DNA of 16,161 nucleotides from an uncultured Collinsella sp. (lineage in GTDB: Bacteria; Actinomycetota; Coriobacteriia; Coriobacteriales; Coriobacteriaceae): the NCBI GenBank assembly GCA_900550965.1, contig URUC01000043.1:1-16161 (forward strand), given 5' to 3'. Made by a program: the position numbers and the translations under genes. Below, in pieces: positions 5,565-12,512 of the stretch. Under the pieces are notes generated by a model. It was not told the origin of the DNA. It saw only the letters and a program-made list of their open reading frames with translations, and searched no databases. Positions within the stretch are counted from its first letter, which is position 1; each line of letters begins with the position of its first letter.

Positions 5565-7076
5565 ATGTCCCAGAATTTGACTCGGGTGATTGCTACTACC
5601 GATATGGAAGTCGATGATATGAACTCGCTTGTTCATTTGGCTCTGTATCTCAACTTGCTTGATGTTCAGGCTGTGGTGTATACGGCTTCGCAGTATCACT
5701 TTCTTGGGGATGGGGTTCATACGCTCGGCGAGGTGAATTCGCATTGGCGGACCAAAGGGCGGCGCTCTTATGAGTGGGCTGTTGTGCCTCATGAGCCCGA
5801 TCCGCTAGCCGGCGAGCTTCGTGAGTATCGGCCGTTTCCCGAGCATTGGATTGAGAGTCTCTGGAGTAATGAATATGCCCAGGCTTGGCCGCAGTTGCAA
5901 GCAAATGCCGCCGCTGCCGGTGAGCCGCCGTTTCCCACGCCCGCCCAGATGATCGAGCGCACCTTTGTGGGAAATGTTGCCTTTGAGGGTGATGTGACTG
6001 AGGAAACTGAGGGGTCTCGCGTAATTGCGCTGGCGATTCTGGATGATGATCCGCGTACGTTATGGCTGCTCAGCTGGGGTGGTATGAATACGATCGTTCG
6101 CGCCCTCATGAGTATTGCCGAGCGCTATCGCGCCACGCCCGAGTGGCCCGCCGTACAGCAGCGGGTCTATCAGAAGGTGCGCGTGATGGGCGTTGCCGAT
6201 GGTGTGGGGCAGGATAACTCGTGGCTCGACCATGGGCGCGAGCTCTTTCCCGAGCTCATCTTTTGGCGTACGCCCTATATGTATGGCAACTATTTCGACG
6301 CCAAAACAGCTCAGCCCGATACGCTGCCGCTGTTTAAGGCTCCTTGGCCCGAGCAGAATCTCACGCAGGGCAACGGCCCCCTCATGGCGCGCTATATGTT
6401 CTATGGCGATGGTAAGGTCTACGAAAACGAGCCCGAGCGCTTTCAGTTTGGCAAGCATGCCCGTCTGGATTGGGGCCTGGAAGGCATGCCCGCGGTGCAG
6501 TTTGAGCGCGGCGATTTTATGGCCGAAGGCGACAGCATGACCTATATTCCGCTGCTGCCGTTTGGCCTGCGCGGTATTGACGACCGCGACTTCGATACGC
6601 TACTCGGCCGCATGTTTCTTGATGGACACCCCGATGCGAAGGCGCCCGCCGATTTTGCCTCCATCAGCACGCCCGCAGACGACAATCTCAATCCCTACCT
6701 GCGTGCCTATCAGGAAGACTTTGCCGCCCGCGCGCAATGGTGTGCCCATGATCCGGCAGCCTGCTCGCATCCGGCGCATGTTGTCGAGGTCACGGCCGAC
6801 CGCAGCGCCGCAGCCGGCGAGCGCATCGACCTTGCGGCGACCATCGTCGACCCCGACGGCAGGGGCTTCGATGCGCATTGGGATGTCGCCGTAGACCCGT
6901 CGAGCTATGCAGGCGTCCAGGATCTGTCGCTATGGCAAGAATGCACGGAGGATGCCACTTTCATCGTGCCCGCCGACGCACGACCCGGCGACCGCTTTGT
7001 GCTCACCCTCACCGTGCAGACGCGCGCCGAGTGCTCCTGCACCCGCTACACCCAGGTCGCCGTGACTGTGGCATAG
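5565..7076 (+). CDS. DUF1593 nucleoside-hydrolase-like protein
   Basis: This 503-residue protein opens with LTRVIATTDMEVDDMNSLVHLALY, the DUF1593 signature whose Asp cluster (TTDMEVDD) corresponds to the metal-binding DxDxxxDD loop of inosine-uridine nucleoside hydrolases. Other landmarks are IALAILDDDPRTLWLLSWGGMNTI and VRVMGVADGVGQDNSWL. The C-terminal hundred residues (VVEVTADRSAAAGERIDLAATIVDPDG to the end) look like the small beta-sandwich usually found in this family. It is often listed as a cellulose-binding or sugar-processing protein, but its reaction is unknown; an N- or O-glycosidase is a fair guess. The ATG at 5565 has GGAG eight bases upstream. No signal peptide is present. The first 350 or so bases use many A/T-ending codons (GTT, CTT, TAT), unlike the rest of the gene and the neighbouring esterase. 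Confidence 0.85.
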   Translation: MSQNLTRVIATTDMEVDDMNSLVHLALYLNLLDVQAVVYTASQYHFLGDGVHTLGEVNSHWRTKGRRSYEWAVVPHEPDPLAGELREYRPFPEHWIESLWSNEYAQAWPQLQANAAAAGEPPFPTPAQMIERTFVGNVAFEGDVTEETEGSRVIALAILDDDPRTLWLLSWGGMNTIVRALMSIAERYRATPEWPAVQQRVYQKVRVMGVADGVGQDNSWLDHGRELFPELIFWRTPYMYGNYFDAKTAQPDTLPLFKAPWPEQNLTQGNGPLMARYMFYGDGKVYENEPERFQFGKHARLDWGLEGMPAVQFERGDFMAEGDSMTYIPLLPFGLRGIDDRDFDTLLGRMFLDGHPDAKAPADFASISTPADDNLNPYLRAYQEDFAARAQWCAHDPAACSHPAHVVEVTADRSAAAGERIDLAATIVDPDGRGFDAHWDVAVDPSSYAGVQDLSLWQECTEDATFIVPADARPGDRFVLTLTVQTRAECSCTRYTQVAVTVA

Positions 7077-7120
7077 CAAGGGCGACGCCCACATTCGACA
7101 AAGAGTGTCCCCAGGCGCCA

Positions 7121-7234
7121 AACGAGCGGGGATTTTTGGACACCCAAATGACGAGAGTGGATAATCTCCCACTTTGAGCCTGCACACAGGCCAAAAACGG
7201 GAGATTATCCACTCTCATTCTGCGGGTACTCATT
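7121..7234. repeat. Interspersed palindromic repeat, copy A
   Basis: This 114-base unit matches 16010-16123 at 107 positions with no gaps. Its core is a perfect 18-bp inverted repeat (7153-7170 and 7199-7216, GAGAGTGGATAATCTCCC) around a 28-base loop, which itself can fold as GCCTG-CACA-CAGGC. Flanking constant words are ATTTTTGGAC before and TTCTGCGGGTACTCATT after. It lies between the DUF1593 and DUF4428 genes and has no coding potential. Such units are typical of dispersed intergenic palindromes or small non-autonomous elements. Confidence 0.85.
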
Positions 7235-7285
7235 GGGGACGTACTTAAATGAGTAGTTTCACTCATTTAAGTACGTCCCCAATGA
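7230..7285. repeat. 25-bp perfect hairpin joined to repeat copy A
   Basis: Positions 7230-7254 and 7261-7285 are perfect inverted repeats of 25 bp around the loop AGTTTC, overlapping the end of the 114-base unit. Each arm contains the word GGGGACGTACTTAAATGAGT or its complement. There is no T-run on either side, but the stem would strongly fold in any transcript leaving the DUF1593 gene 153 bases upstream. Related half-arms occur at 15981-16002 and 16117-16141. From 7286 to 7409 nothing convincing is seen apart from the ribosome binding site of the next gene. Confidence 0.8.
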
Positions 7286-7409
7286 CTAGTCAAAAATGGG
7301 CCATGTGTCCCAGTTGTGGAGACTCGTTGAGCCGTCTGGGTATCGTGAAAGGCTGCGCACTCCCCCATCATCAAAAGTGACACACGCTACCAGTTGATGG
7401 GAGGCAGCC

Positions 7410-8147
7410 ATGGGCTTCTTTGACAAGATGTTCGAGAAGAAAGAGTGCGCGATCTGCGGTACCGAGCTGGGACTTCTCGGCAAGACCAAGATCAACGAGG
7501 GCTACCTGTGCAAAGAGTGCGTCGGCAAGCTCTCCCCCTACTTCCACGGCTATCGCTCCAGCACCGCGGACGATATCCGCGAGCAACTCGCCTACCGCGA
7601 GGCCAACGCCGAGCGCCTGGCGTCGTTCAATCCCACGCGCACGCTTTCTGCCGGACGCACCAACATCATGCTCGACGAAGACGCGGGCCTGCTGATCATC
7701 ACCTCGCAGAGCCGCTGGCGCGACGCCAATCCCGACATCATCGAGTTCTCGCAGGTACTCGGCTGCGATATGGATATCGACGAGCATCGCACCGAGATCT
7801 ATCGCGAGACCAAGGACGGCGAGCGCGAGAGCTACAACCCGCCGCGCTACGACCTGGATTACGACTTTAATCTGACCATTCACGTCAACACGCCGTACTT
7901 TACCGAGATCAACCTGCGCGTAAACGACTTCACCATCGATCAGCGCGGCTCCATCGAGTACCGCGAGGCCAAGCGCCAGGCAACCGAGGTCCGCGACGCG
8001 CTGGTGCAGCTGCGCCAGGAGACGCGCGACAGCGTTGTTGCCGCCAAGGCCCCCAAGGCGGCGGTGACCTGCCCCTTCTGCGGTGCGACCACCATTCCCG
8101 ATGCCAGCGGGCGCTGCGAATACTGCGGCGGCGCCATCGGCGCATAG
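7410..8147 (+). CDS. DUF4428-type double zinc-ribbon protein
   Basis: This 245-residue soluble protein has an N-terminal treble-clef or zinc-ribbon unit with C13xxC16 and C34xxC37 (ECAICGTELGLLGKTKINEGYLCKEC), as in DUF4428 proteins. The middle (about 75-185) is a beta-rich domain with alternating hydrophobic strands (NIMLDEDAGLLIITSQ, DFNLTIHVNTPYFTEINLRV) that may adopt a PH-like fold. A helical stretch follows (185-212), then a second ribbon with C221xxC224 and C236xxC239. No membrane segment or signal peptide is present. The ATG has GGGAGG just upstream. It is 24 bases ahead of the YdjG-like gene and probably the first gene of that operon. Its function is unknown; the ribbons suggest protein-protein or adaptor contacts rather than catalysis. 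Confidence 0.8.
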   Translation: MGFFDKMFEKKECAICGTELGLLGKTKINEGYLCKECVGKLSPYFHGYRSSTADDIREQLAYREANAERLASFNPTRTLSAGRTNIMLDEDAGLLIITSQSRWRDANPDIIEFSQVLGCDMDIDEHRTEIYRETKDGERESYNPPRYDLDYDFNLTIHVNTPYFTEINLRVNDFTIDQRGSIEYREAKRQATEVRDALVQLRQETRDSVVAAKAPKAAVTCPFCGATTIPDASGRCEYCGGAIGA

Positions 8148-8171
8148 CCTCCGGCACGGAAAGGACCGATC

Positions 8172-9494
8172 ATGGCCTTCGAGAGCGTTAACTATCAGTG
8201 CCCTGCCTGCGGTGGTCCCCTGCATTTTGCCAGCGCCGAGCAAAAGCTTGTCTGCGACTACTGTGACTCACGCTTTGAAGTCGAAGAAGTCGAGGCCCTC
8301 TATCGCGAGCGCCAGGACAAGGCAGATGCCAAAGCCGATGCCGCAGCCGCAGCTCCCAAACCTGCTGCCGACGATGCCGTGCAGGAGCTCGCCCAAAACG
8401 CCGGCTACATCTGCTCGTCGTGCGGCGCCGAGCTCGTGTCCGACGGCACCGTCGCCGTCACCACCTGCCCGTACTGCGGCAACTCCGCCGTGGCGCCCGG
8501 CCAGCTCTCTGGCGACTTCTCGCCCGACCTGGTGATTCCGTTTAAGCTCGGGCGCGACGACGTCACGGCCGCACTCAAGGAACACTACAAGGGCAAGATC
8601 TTGCTGCCCAAGAGCTTTGTCACCGGCAACCACATCGACGAGGTCCAAGGTGTCTACGTGCCGTTTTGGCTCTACGGCGCCCGCGTGGACGGCGAAGTGT
8701 ACTTTGACGCGACCAACGAGACCGTGACCGAGGAATCCGACCGCACCGTCACGACCACCGACCACTACGATGCCTATCGCAAGGGCAATATCTCGTTTAA
8801 GCGCGTGCCCGTCGACGGATCGTCCAAGATGCCCGACGGCCACATGGACGCCATCGAGCCGTTTGACTACGACGCGCTGCGTCCGTTCTCGGTCGCATAT
8901 ATGCCCGGCTACATCGCCAACCGTTACGACGAGGACTGCGAGACCTGCAAGGCGCGCGCCGAGCGCCGTATGGAAGAAAGCACGATCTCGGCCCTGCGCG
9001 AGACTGTCGTCGACGAATACGACGATGCCACGGTCGAAAGCAAGCAGCTCGACTACACCTGGGAAGACAGCGACTACGCCCTGTTCCCCGTCTGGATGCT
9101 CTCCACCTCGTGGAACGGCAAGAGCTACCTGTTTGCCATGAACGGCCAGACCGGCCGCTTGGTCGGCGAGCTCCCCTGCTCCAAGCCCAAGCTCGCTATT
9201 GCCTCGGTGCTGTTCTTTGTGATCGGATTTATCCTCTCCCAGATTCTCTTTATGGGTGAGAACGCCTTCGATCCGGATTACCTCGCCTTTGATATCGAGG
9301 GCATCCTCATCAACATCGTCGCGCCGCTGATCATCGTGATTATCGGAGACGTGCTACTGGTAGGCCAGCTCAAGACGGCCAACGAGGCCACCCACGCCGA
9401 CGAGTACTGCGGCGAGCTCGACCTGACCGAGAAGCACGACACCTTCAACCACACCGAGACCACCGTTGTCATGAAAGACGACAAGGACGACTAA
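8172..9494 (+). CDS. YdjG-like zinc-ribbon membrane protein
   Basis: This 440-residue protein carries two TFIIB-type zinc ribbons at its N-terminus: C10xxC13/C28xxC31 and C81xxC84/C99xxC102, separated by a charged Ala-rich linker. A long conserved region (118-335) follows, with IPFKLGRDDVTAALKEHYKGKILLPKSF, VYVPFWLYGARVDGEVYF and DYALFPVWMLSTSWNGKSYLFAMNGQTGRLVGELP. Two membrane helices come at about 340-361 and 376-398, then an acidic tail. This order matches Bacillus YdjG and related 'TFIIB-type zinc ribbon-containing' proteins, which in Bacillus are encoded with the SPFH protein YdjI and PspA. It starts at an ATG with AAAGGA upstream, and its SPFH partner follows 48 bases later. The likely site of action is the membrane, with most of the protein cytoplasmic. 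Its biochemical role is not established. Confidence 0.82.
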   Translation: MAFESVNYQCPACGGPLHFASAEQKLVCDYCDSRFEVEEVEALYRERQDKADAKADAAAAAPKPAADDAVQELAQNAGYICSSCGAELVSDGTVAVTTCPYCGNSAVAPGQLSGDFSPDLVIPFKLGRDDVTAALKEHYKGKILLPKSFVTGNHIDEVQGVYVPFWLYGARVDGEVYFDATNETVTEESDRTVTTTDHYDAYRKGNISFKRVPVDGSSKMPDGHMDAIEPFDYDALRPFSVAYMPGYIANRYDEDCETCKARAERRMEESTISALRETVVDEYDDATVESKQLDYTWEDSDYALFPVWMLSTSWNGKSYLFAMNGQTGRLVGELPCSKPKLAIASVLFFVIGFILSQILFMGENAFDPDYLAFDIEGILINIVAPLIIVIIGDVLLVGQLKTANEATHADEYCGELDLTEKHDTFNHTETTVVMKDDKDD

Positions 9495-9542
9495 GCAATC
9501 CGACCAATACCACCCGGCCTTTGACGAGAAAGGAAGATCACC

Positions 9543-10778
9543 ATGGGACTCTTGAAAGCTGGATTGGGAGCTGCCGGCGGCGTCATGGCCGACCAGTGGA
9601 AGGAATTTATCTACTGCGAATCGATGCCTGCTGACGTCTTGGCCTGCAAGGGCAGCAAACGCACCGGTGGCCGCAGCTCCAACACGCGCGGCGAGGACAA
9701 CGTCATCTCCAACGGCTCGGTCATCGCCGTCAACGACGGCCAGGGCATGCTCGTGGTGCAAAACGGCAAGATCATCGAAGTCGCGCTGGAGCCTGGTGAG
9801 TTCGTCTTCGATACCGGCAGCGAGCCGAGCGTCTTTAGCGGCAACCTGGGCGATTCCATCAAGGAGACCTTCGCCAATATCGGCAGCCGCTTTACCTTTG
9901 GCGGCGACGCGGGCAAGGACCAGCGCGTCTACTTCATCAACACCAAGGAGATCATCGGCAACAAGTACGGCACCGCCTCGCCCGTGCCCTTCCGCGTGGT
10001 CGATAACAACATTGGTCTGGACGTCGACATCTCCGTGCGTTGCAACGGCGAGTATTCGTACCGCATCACCAACCCGCTGCTGTTCTACACCAACGTATGC
10101 GGCAACGTGACCGATAGCTACACGCGCGACAAGATCGACAGCCAGCTTAAGTCCGAGCTTCTCACCGCCCTGCAGCCCGCCTTCGCCAAGATCTCGGAGA
10201 GGGGCATCCGCTACAGCGCCATCCCCGGCCACACCACCGAGCTCGCTCGTGCGCTCAACGAGGTCCTCTCTGCCGACTGGCGCGACCTGCGTGGTGTCGA
10301 GATCGTGAGCTTTGGCGTCAACTCCATCGCAGCCTCGCAAGAAGACGAGCAGATGATCAAGGACCTGCAGAAGGCCGCAGTCATGCGCGATCCCACCATG
10401 GCGGCAGCCAACATTGCCAGCGCCCAGAGCGACGCAATGCGCGCGGCAGCGGCCAACCCCAACGGCGCGATGGCAGGCTTTATGGGCATGGGCATGGCAG
10501 GTGGCATGGGCGGCATGAACGCTAGCCAGCTGTTCGCCGCCGGTCAGGCACAGCAGCAGGCTGCCCCGCAGCCGGCTCCGGCACCCGCCCCGGCTCCTGT
10601 CGCCGCACCTGCGGCCGGCACGTGGACCTGCAGCTGCGGCGCCACCAACACCGGCAAGTTCTGCTCCGAGTGTGGCAGTCCCGCACCCGCCCCGGCACCG
10701 GCCAAGTGGTTCTGCCCCAACTGCGGCAGCGAAAACGGCGGCAAGTTCTGCAGCAACTGCGGAACGCCCAGGCCCTAG
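9543..10778 (+). CDS. YdjI-like SPFH protein with C-terminal zinc ribbons
   Basis: This 411-residue protein begins MGLLKAGLGAAGGVMADQWKEFIYCESMPADVL, the signature of the YdjI / 'virion core protein' SPFH group. The SPFH fold spans about 20-265, including VISNGSVIAVNDGQGMLVVQNGKIIEV and LEPGEFVFDTGSEPS, and ends VEIVSFGVNSIAASQEDEQMIKDLQ, where the usual coiled coil starts. A Met/Gly/Ala-rich segment (300-335), a Pro-Ala linker and two zinc ribbons follow: C363xC365/C374xxC377 and C391xxC394/C403xxC406. The first has a CxC instead of CxxC spacing, which is unusual. YdjI works with YdjG at membranes in Bacillus, so these neighbours probably form one complex. Start is by AGGAAGATCACC-ATG (AGGA at the usual distance). 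A terminator-like hairpin follows the stop. Confidence 0.87.
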   Translation: MGLLKAGLGAAGGVMADQWKEFIYCESMPADVLACKGSKRTGGRSSNTRGEDNVISNGSVIAVNDGQGMLVVQNGKIIEVALEPGEFVFDTGSEPSVFSGNLGDSIKETFANIGSRFTFGGDAGKDQRVYFINTKEIIGNKYGTASPVPFRVVDNNIGLDVDISVRCNGEYSYRITNPLLFYTNVCGNVTDSYTRDKIDSQLKSELLTALQPAFAKISERGIRYSAIPGHTTELARALNEVLSADWRDLRGVEIVSFGVNSIAASQEDEQMIKDLQKAAVMRDPTMAAANIASAQSDAMRAAAANPNGAMAGFMGMGMAGGMGGMNASQLFAAGQAQQQAAPQPAPAPAPAPVAAPAAGTWTCSCGATNTGKFCSECGSPAPAPAPAKWFCPNCGSENGGKFCSNCGTPRP

Positions 10779-10797
10779 CCCCTCTATCTGGTAATTG

Positions 10798-10828
10798 GCG
10801 GGGGTTCCGCACCCCCGCATTTGTTTCT
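10798..10828 (+). terminator. Terminator after the SPFH gene
   Basis: GCGGGGGT (10798-10805) pairs with ACCCCCGC (10811-10818) around a 5-base loop and is followed by ATTTGTTTCT. This fits an intrinsic terminator, and it lies 30 bases upstream of the lipoprotein start codon. It could fully separate that gene or act as a partial attenuator within a longer operon. Confidence 0.65.
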
Positions 10829-10857
10829 ATGGGTTTCGTTCGATAAAGGAGGACACC

Positions 10858-11697
10858 ATGAAGACAACGTTCAAAAAGTCCGTACTCGCATTTCTAGCAT
10901 GCGTCCTGGCGCTCGCCTTTGCCCTGACGGGCTGCAGCGGCGGCAAAGACCCCAAGGCCAACTTTGTCGGCAGCTGGAAGCTCTCGGGTGGAACCACGGA
11001 GGGCGAAGAGCTGACCGATGAGTATATGGATATGTTCGAGGAATGGGGCATCAGCTGCATCTTGGTCCTGGACGAAGACGGCACGGGCAGCCTCGATTTG
11101 TTCTCCGAAGTTTCCGACCTAAAGTGGGAGGCCAAGGACGCTACCACCGCGAGTATCACCGTCGACAAGGAGACGACCGACGTGAAGCTCGAGGACGGCA
11201 AGCTTGTCCTTGAGGACGGCGAGGACAAGCTCATCTTTAGCAAGTCCGATAAGGATCTGTCCGGTACCGTGAAGAAGGATCGCGAGGCCGCCGAGAAGGA
11301 AGAGGAAGTCGAGGAGGCCGTCGAAGACGGCGATGTCCAGAGCGTCGAAATCTCCCCCGCCGTCACTGTCGCCGATGACGACCTGTGCACCATCACCATC
11401 ACCGAGAAGTTCCAGGACGACTGGGGCGACATCGGCTTTGTCGTCAACATCACCAACAAGAGCGACAAGGACCTGACCTTCTACGCCCCCACCGGCAAGA
11501 CAAACGTCAACGGCACCATGAAGGAAGCCTGGTTCTCGGCCCACCTGATGCCCGGCACCAACGCCACCGAAGAGTTCACCTTCTCGAAGGGCACGCTTGA
11601 CAGCTTCGACAGCCTAGTCAACACGACCATCGGCATCGACGCCTACCTGACCGATTCCTACGAGGACGTCGCCTCCTACAGCGCAACCATCGCGTAG
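10858..11697 (+). CDS. Lipoprotein with lipocalin-like and DUF4352-like regions
   Basis: This 279-residue protein has a lipoprotein signal peptide: basic MKTTFKKS, a hydrophobic core and the lipobox LTGC with Cys26 as the lipid-attached residue. The mature N-terminus (about 33-140) has FVGSWKLSGGTTEGEELTDEYMDMFEEWGISCILVLDEDGTGSL, which looks like the small lipocalin-like domain of secreted Gram-positive lipoproteins. An acidic, helical linker (EAAEKEEEVEEAVEDGD) follows, then a beta-sandwich (about 185-279) with FVVNITNKSDKDLTF, like DUF4352/DUF5067 domains. Its start is fixed by AAGGAGG five bases upstream of ATG 10858; a frame extending upstream overlaps the terminator and is ignored. It should sit on the outer face of the membrane. 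Role unknown; being downstream of the SPFH genes, it may belong to the same envelope response. Confidence 0.85.
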   Translation: MKTTFKKSVLAFLACVLALAFALTGCSGGKDPKANFVGSWKLSGGTTEGEELTDEYMDMFEEWGISCILVLDEDGTGSLDLFSEVSDLKWEAKDATTASITVDKETTDVKLEDGKLVLEDGEDKLIFSKSDKDLSGTVKKDREAAEKEEEVEEAVEDGDVQSVEISPAVTVADDDLCTITITEKFQDDWGDIGFVVNITNKSDKDLTFYAPTGKTNVNGTMKEAWFSAHLMPGTNATEEFTFSKGTLDSFDSLVNTTIGIDAYLTDSYEDVASYSATIA

Positions 11698-11745
11698 CGG
11701 CACGTAACATCAGCCGCGGATTGGCGGACACATCCGCGCACACCA

Positions 11746-11786
11746 GACGGGGCCGCAGGAGATGATCCTGCGGCCCCGTCGCTTTA
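11746..11786 (+). terminator. Terminator after the lipoprotein gene
   Basis: GACGGGGCCGCAGGA (11746-11760) and its complement (11766-11780) make a perfect 15-bp stem with a GATGA loop, followed by GCTTTA. It lies 49 bases past the lipoprotein stop. A shorter imperfect hairpin (CGCGGAT with ATCCGCG) lies just ahead, near 11715-11737. Confidence 0.8.
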
Positions 11787-11813
11787 TGCCGACAGCACTG
11801 CCCATACAAGCAG

Positions 11814-11850
11814 GCCGCCCGCCGTTTTTAGATGCGAAACGGTGGGCGGC
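11814..11850 (-). terminator. Terminator-like hairpin after the response regulator gene
   Basis: GCCGCCCGCCGTTT (11814-11827) pairs with AAACGGTGGGCGGC (11837-11850) with one mismatch and a 9-base loop. It lies 38 bases past the response regulator stop on the minus strand and would end that operon. The tail on that strand (CTGCTTGT) is only weakly T-rich, so this call is less certain than its plus-strand neighbour. Confidence 0.55.
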
Positions 11851-11888
11851 CCATCCTTGCGGTGCCGGAACACGGGTGAGCGCGTCGA

Positions 11889-12512
11889 TTACGGGCGCTC
11901 CATGTTGGGAACGATGCTACCCTCGGTCACCGCATGCACGGCCAGGCGCATGATGTTGTCGTAGCCGGTCTTGCTCAGGATCTCCGAGATGCGGCGCTTG
12001 ATGGTGCCCTCACTCATAAACAGCTCGGCCGCGATCTCGCGACGACTTTTGCCCTCGCAGGCAAGGCGCAAAATCGATAGCTCGACATCGTCGAGGGCTG
12101 CTGTACCCGAAAAAATGCTCTCGGGCGGCTTGGGAAACGTGCAGTAGCCAGCCAACGTGGAGCGCATCACGGCGAACAGCTCGTCGATACCGACGTTCTT
12201 GTACACAAAGCTATCGACGCCCGCCTCGCGGGCCTGATCGACAAAGGTGATCTCGGGCATGCCTGTCATGATAATGATGCGACACTCGGGCAGCTGCTCC
12301 TTGATGCGTGCCGCCGCCACGATGCCGTTTGAATCGTGTTCGGTGCACACGTCCATCAGTATCATGTCCGGGCGCTCCTTGAGCGCGACACCCAAGGCCT
12401 CGGAGGCATCGGCGATCGCGGCAACGACGGTCATATCGGGCTGGTCGCCAACGGAGCGCGCCAGGCTCTCGCGCAGGATGGCCTGATCTTCGACAATTAA
12501 CACGCGGATCAT
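11889..12512 (-). CDS. NarL/LuxR-family response regulator
   Basis: This 207-residue protein has a receiver domain (1 to about 120) with the acidic pair E8-D9 in LIVEDQ, phosphoacceptor Asp54 in MILMDV, Thr83 in IIMTGMP and Lys105 in SFVYKNV. The C-terminal helix-turn-helix (about 138-200) has LDDVELSILRLACEGKSRREIAAELFMSEGTIKRRISEILSKTG, the LuxR/NarL pattern. IKRRI stands where VK.HI is more usual. It is expected to bind DNA as a phosphorylated dimer. Its ATG overlaps the stop of the histidine kinase gene as ATGA, with AAAGGAG just upstream inside that gene, so the two proteins should be made in a fixed ratio. A terminator-like hairpin follows. Confidence 0.92.
   Translation of the reverse strand: MIRVLIVEDQAILRESLARSVGDQPDMTVVAAIADASEALGVALKERPDMILMDVCTEHDSNGIVAAARIKEQLPECRIIIMTGMPEITFVDQAREAGVDSFVYKNVGIDELFAVMRSTLAGYCTFPKPPESIFSGTAALDDVELSILRLACEGKSRREIAAELFMSEGTIKRRISEILSKTGYDNIMRLAVHAVTEGSIVPNMERP

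Noticed and set aside
7121..7285. CRISPR array
   Set aside because: The repeats are palindromic and occur as single dispersed units, not as short repeats with regular spacers.
7230..7285. Intrinsic terminator for the DUF1593 gene
   Set aside because: The hairpin is strong but has no T-run on either side and belongs to a repeat family, so it is recorded as a repeat; some terminating effect remains possible.
9354..10820. Minus-strand 488-codon frame opposite the SPFH gene
   Set aside because: It covers the end of one real gene and all of another; the product is repetitive and unrecognisable, and high GC explains its length.
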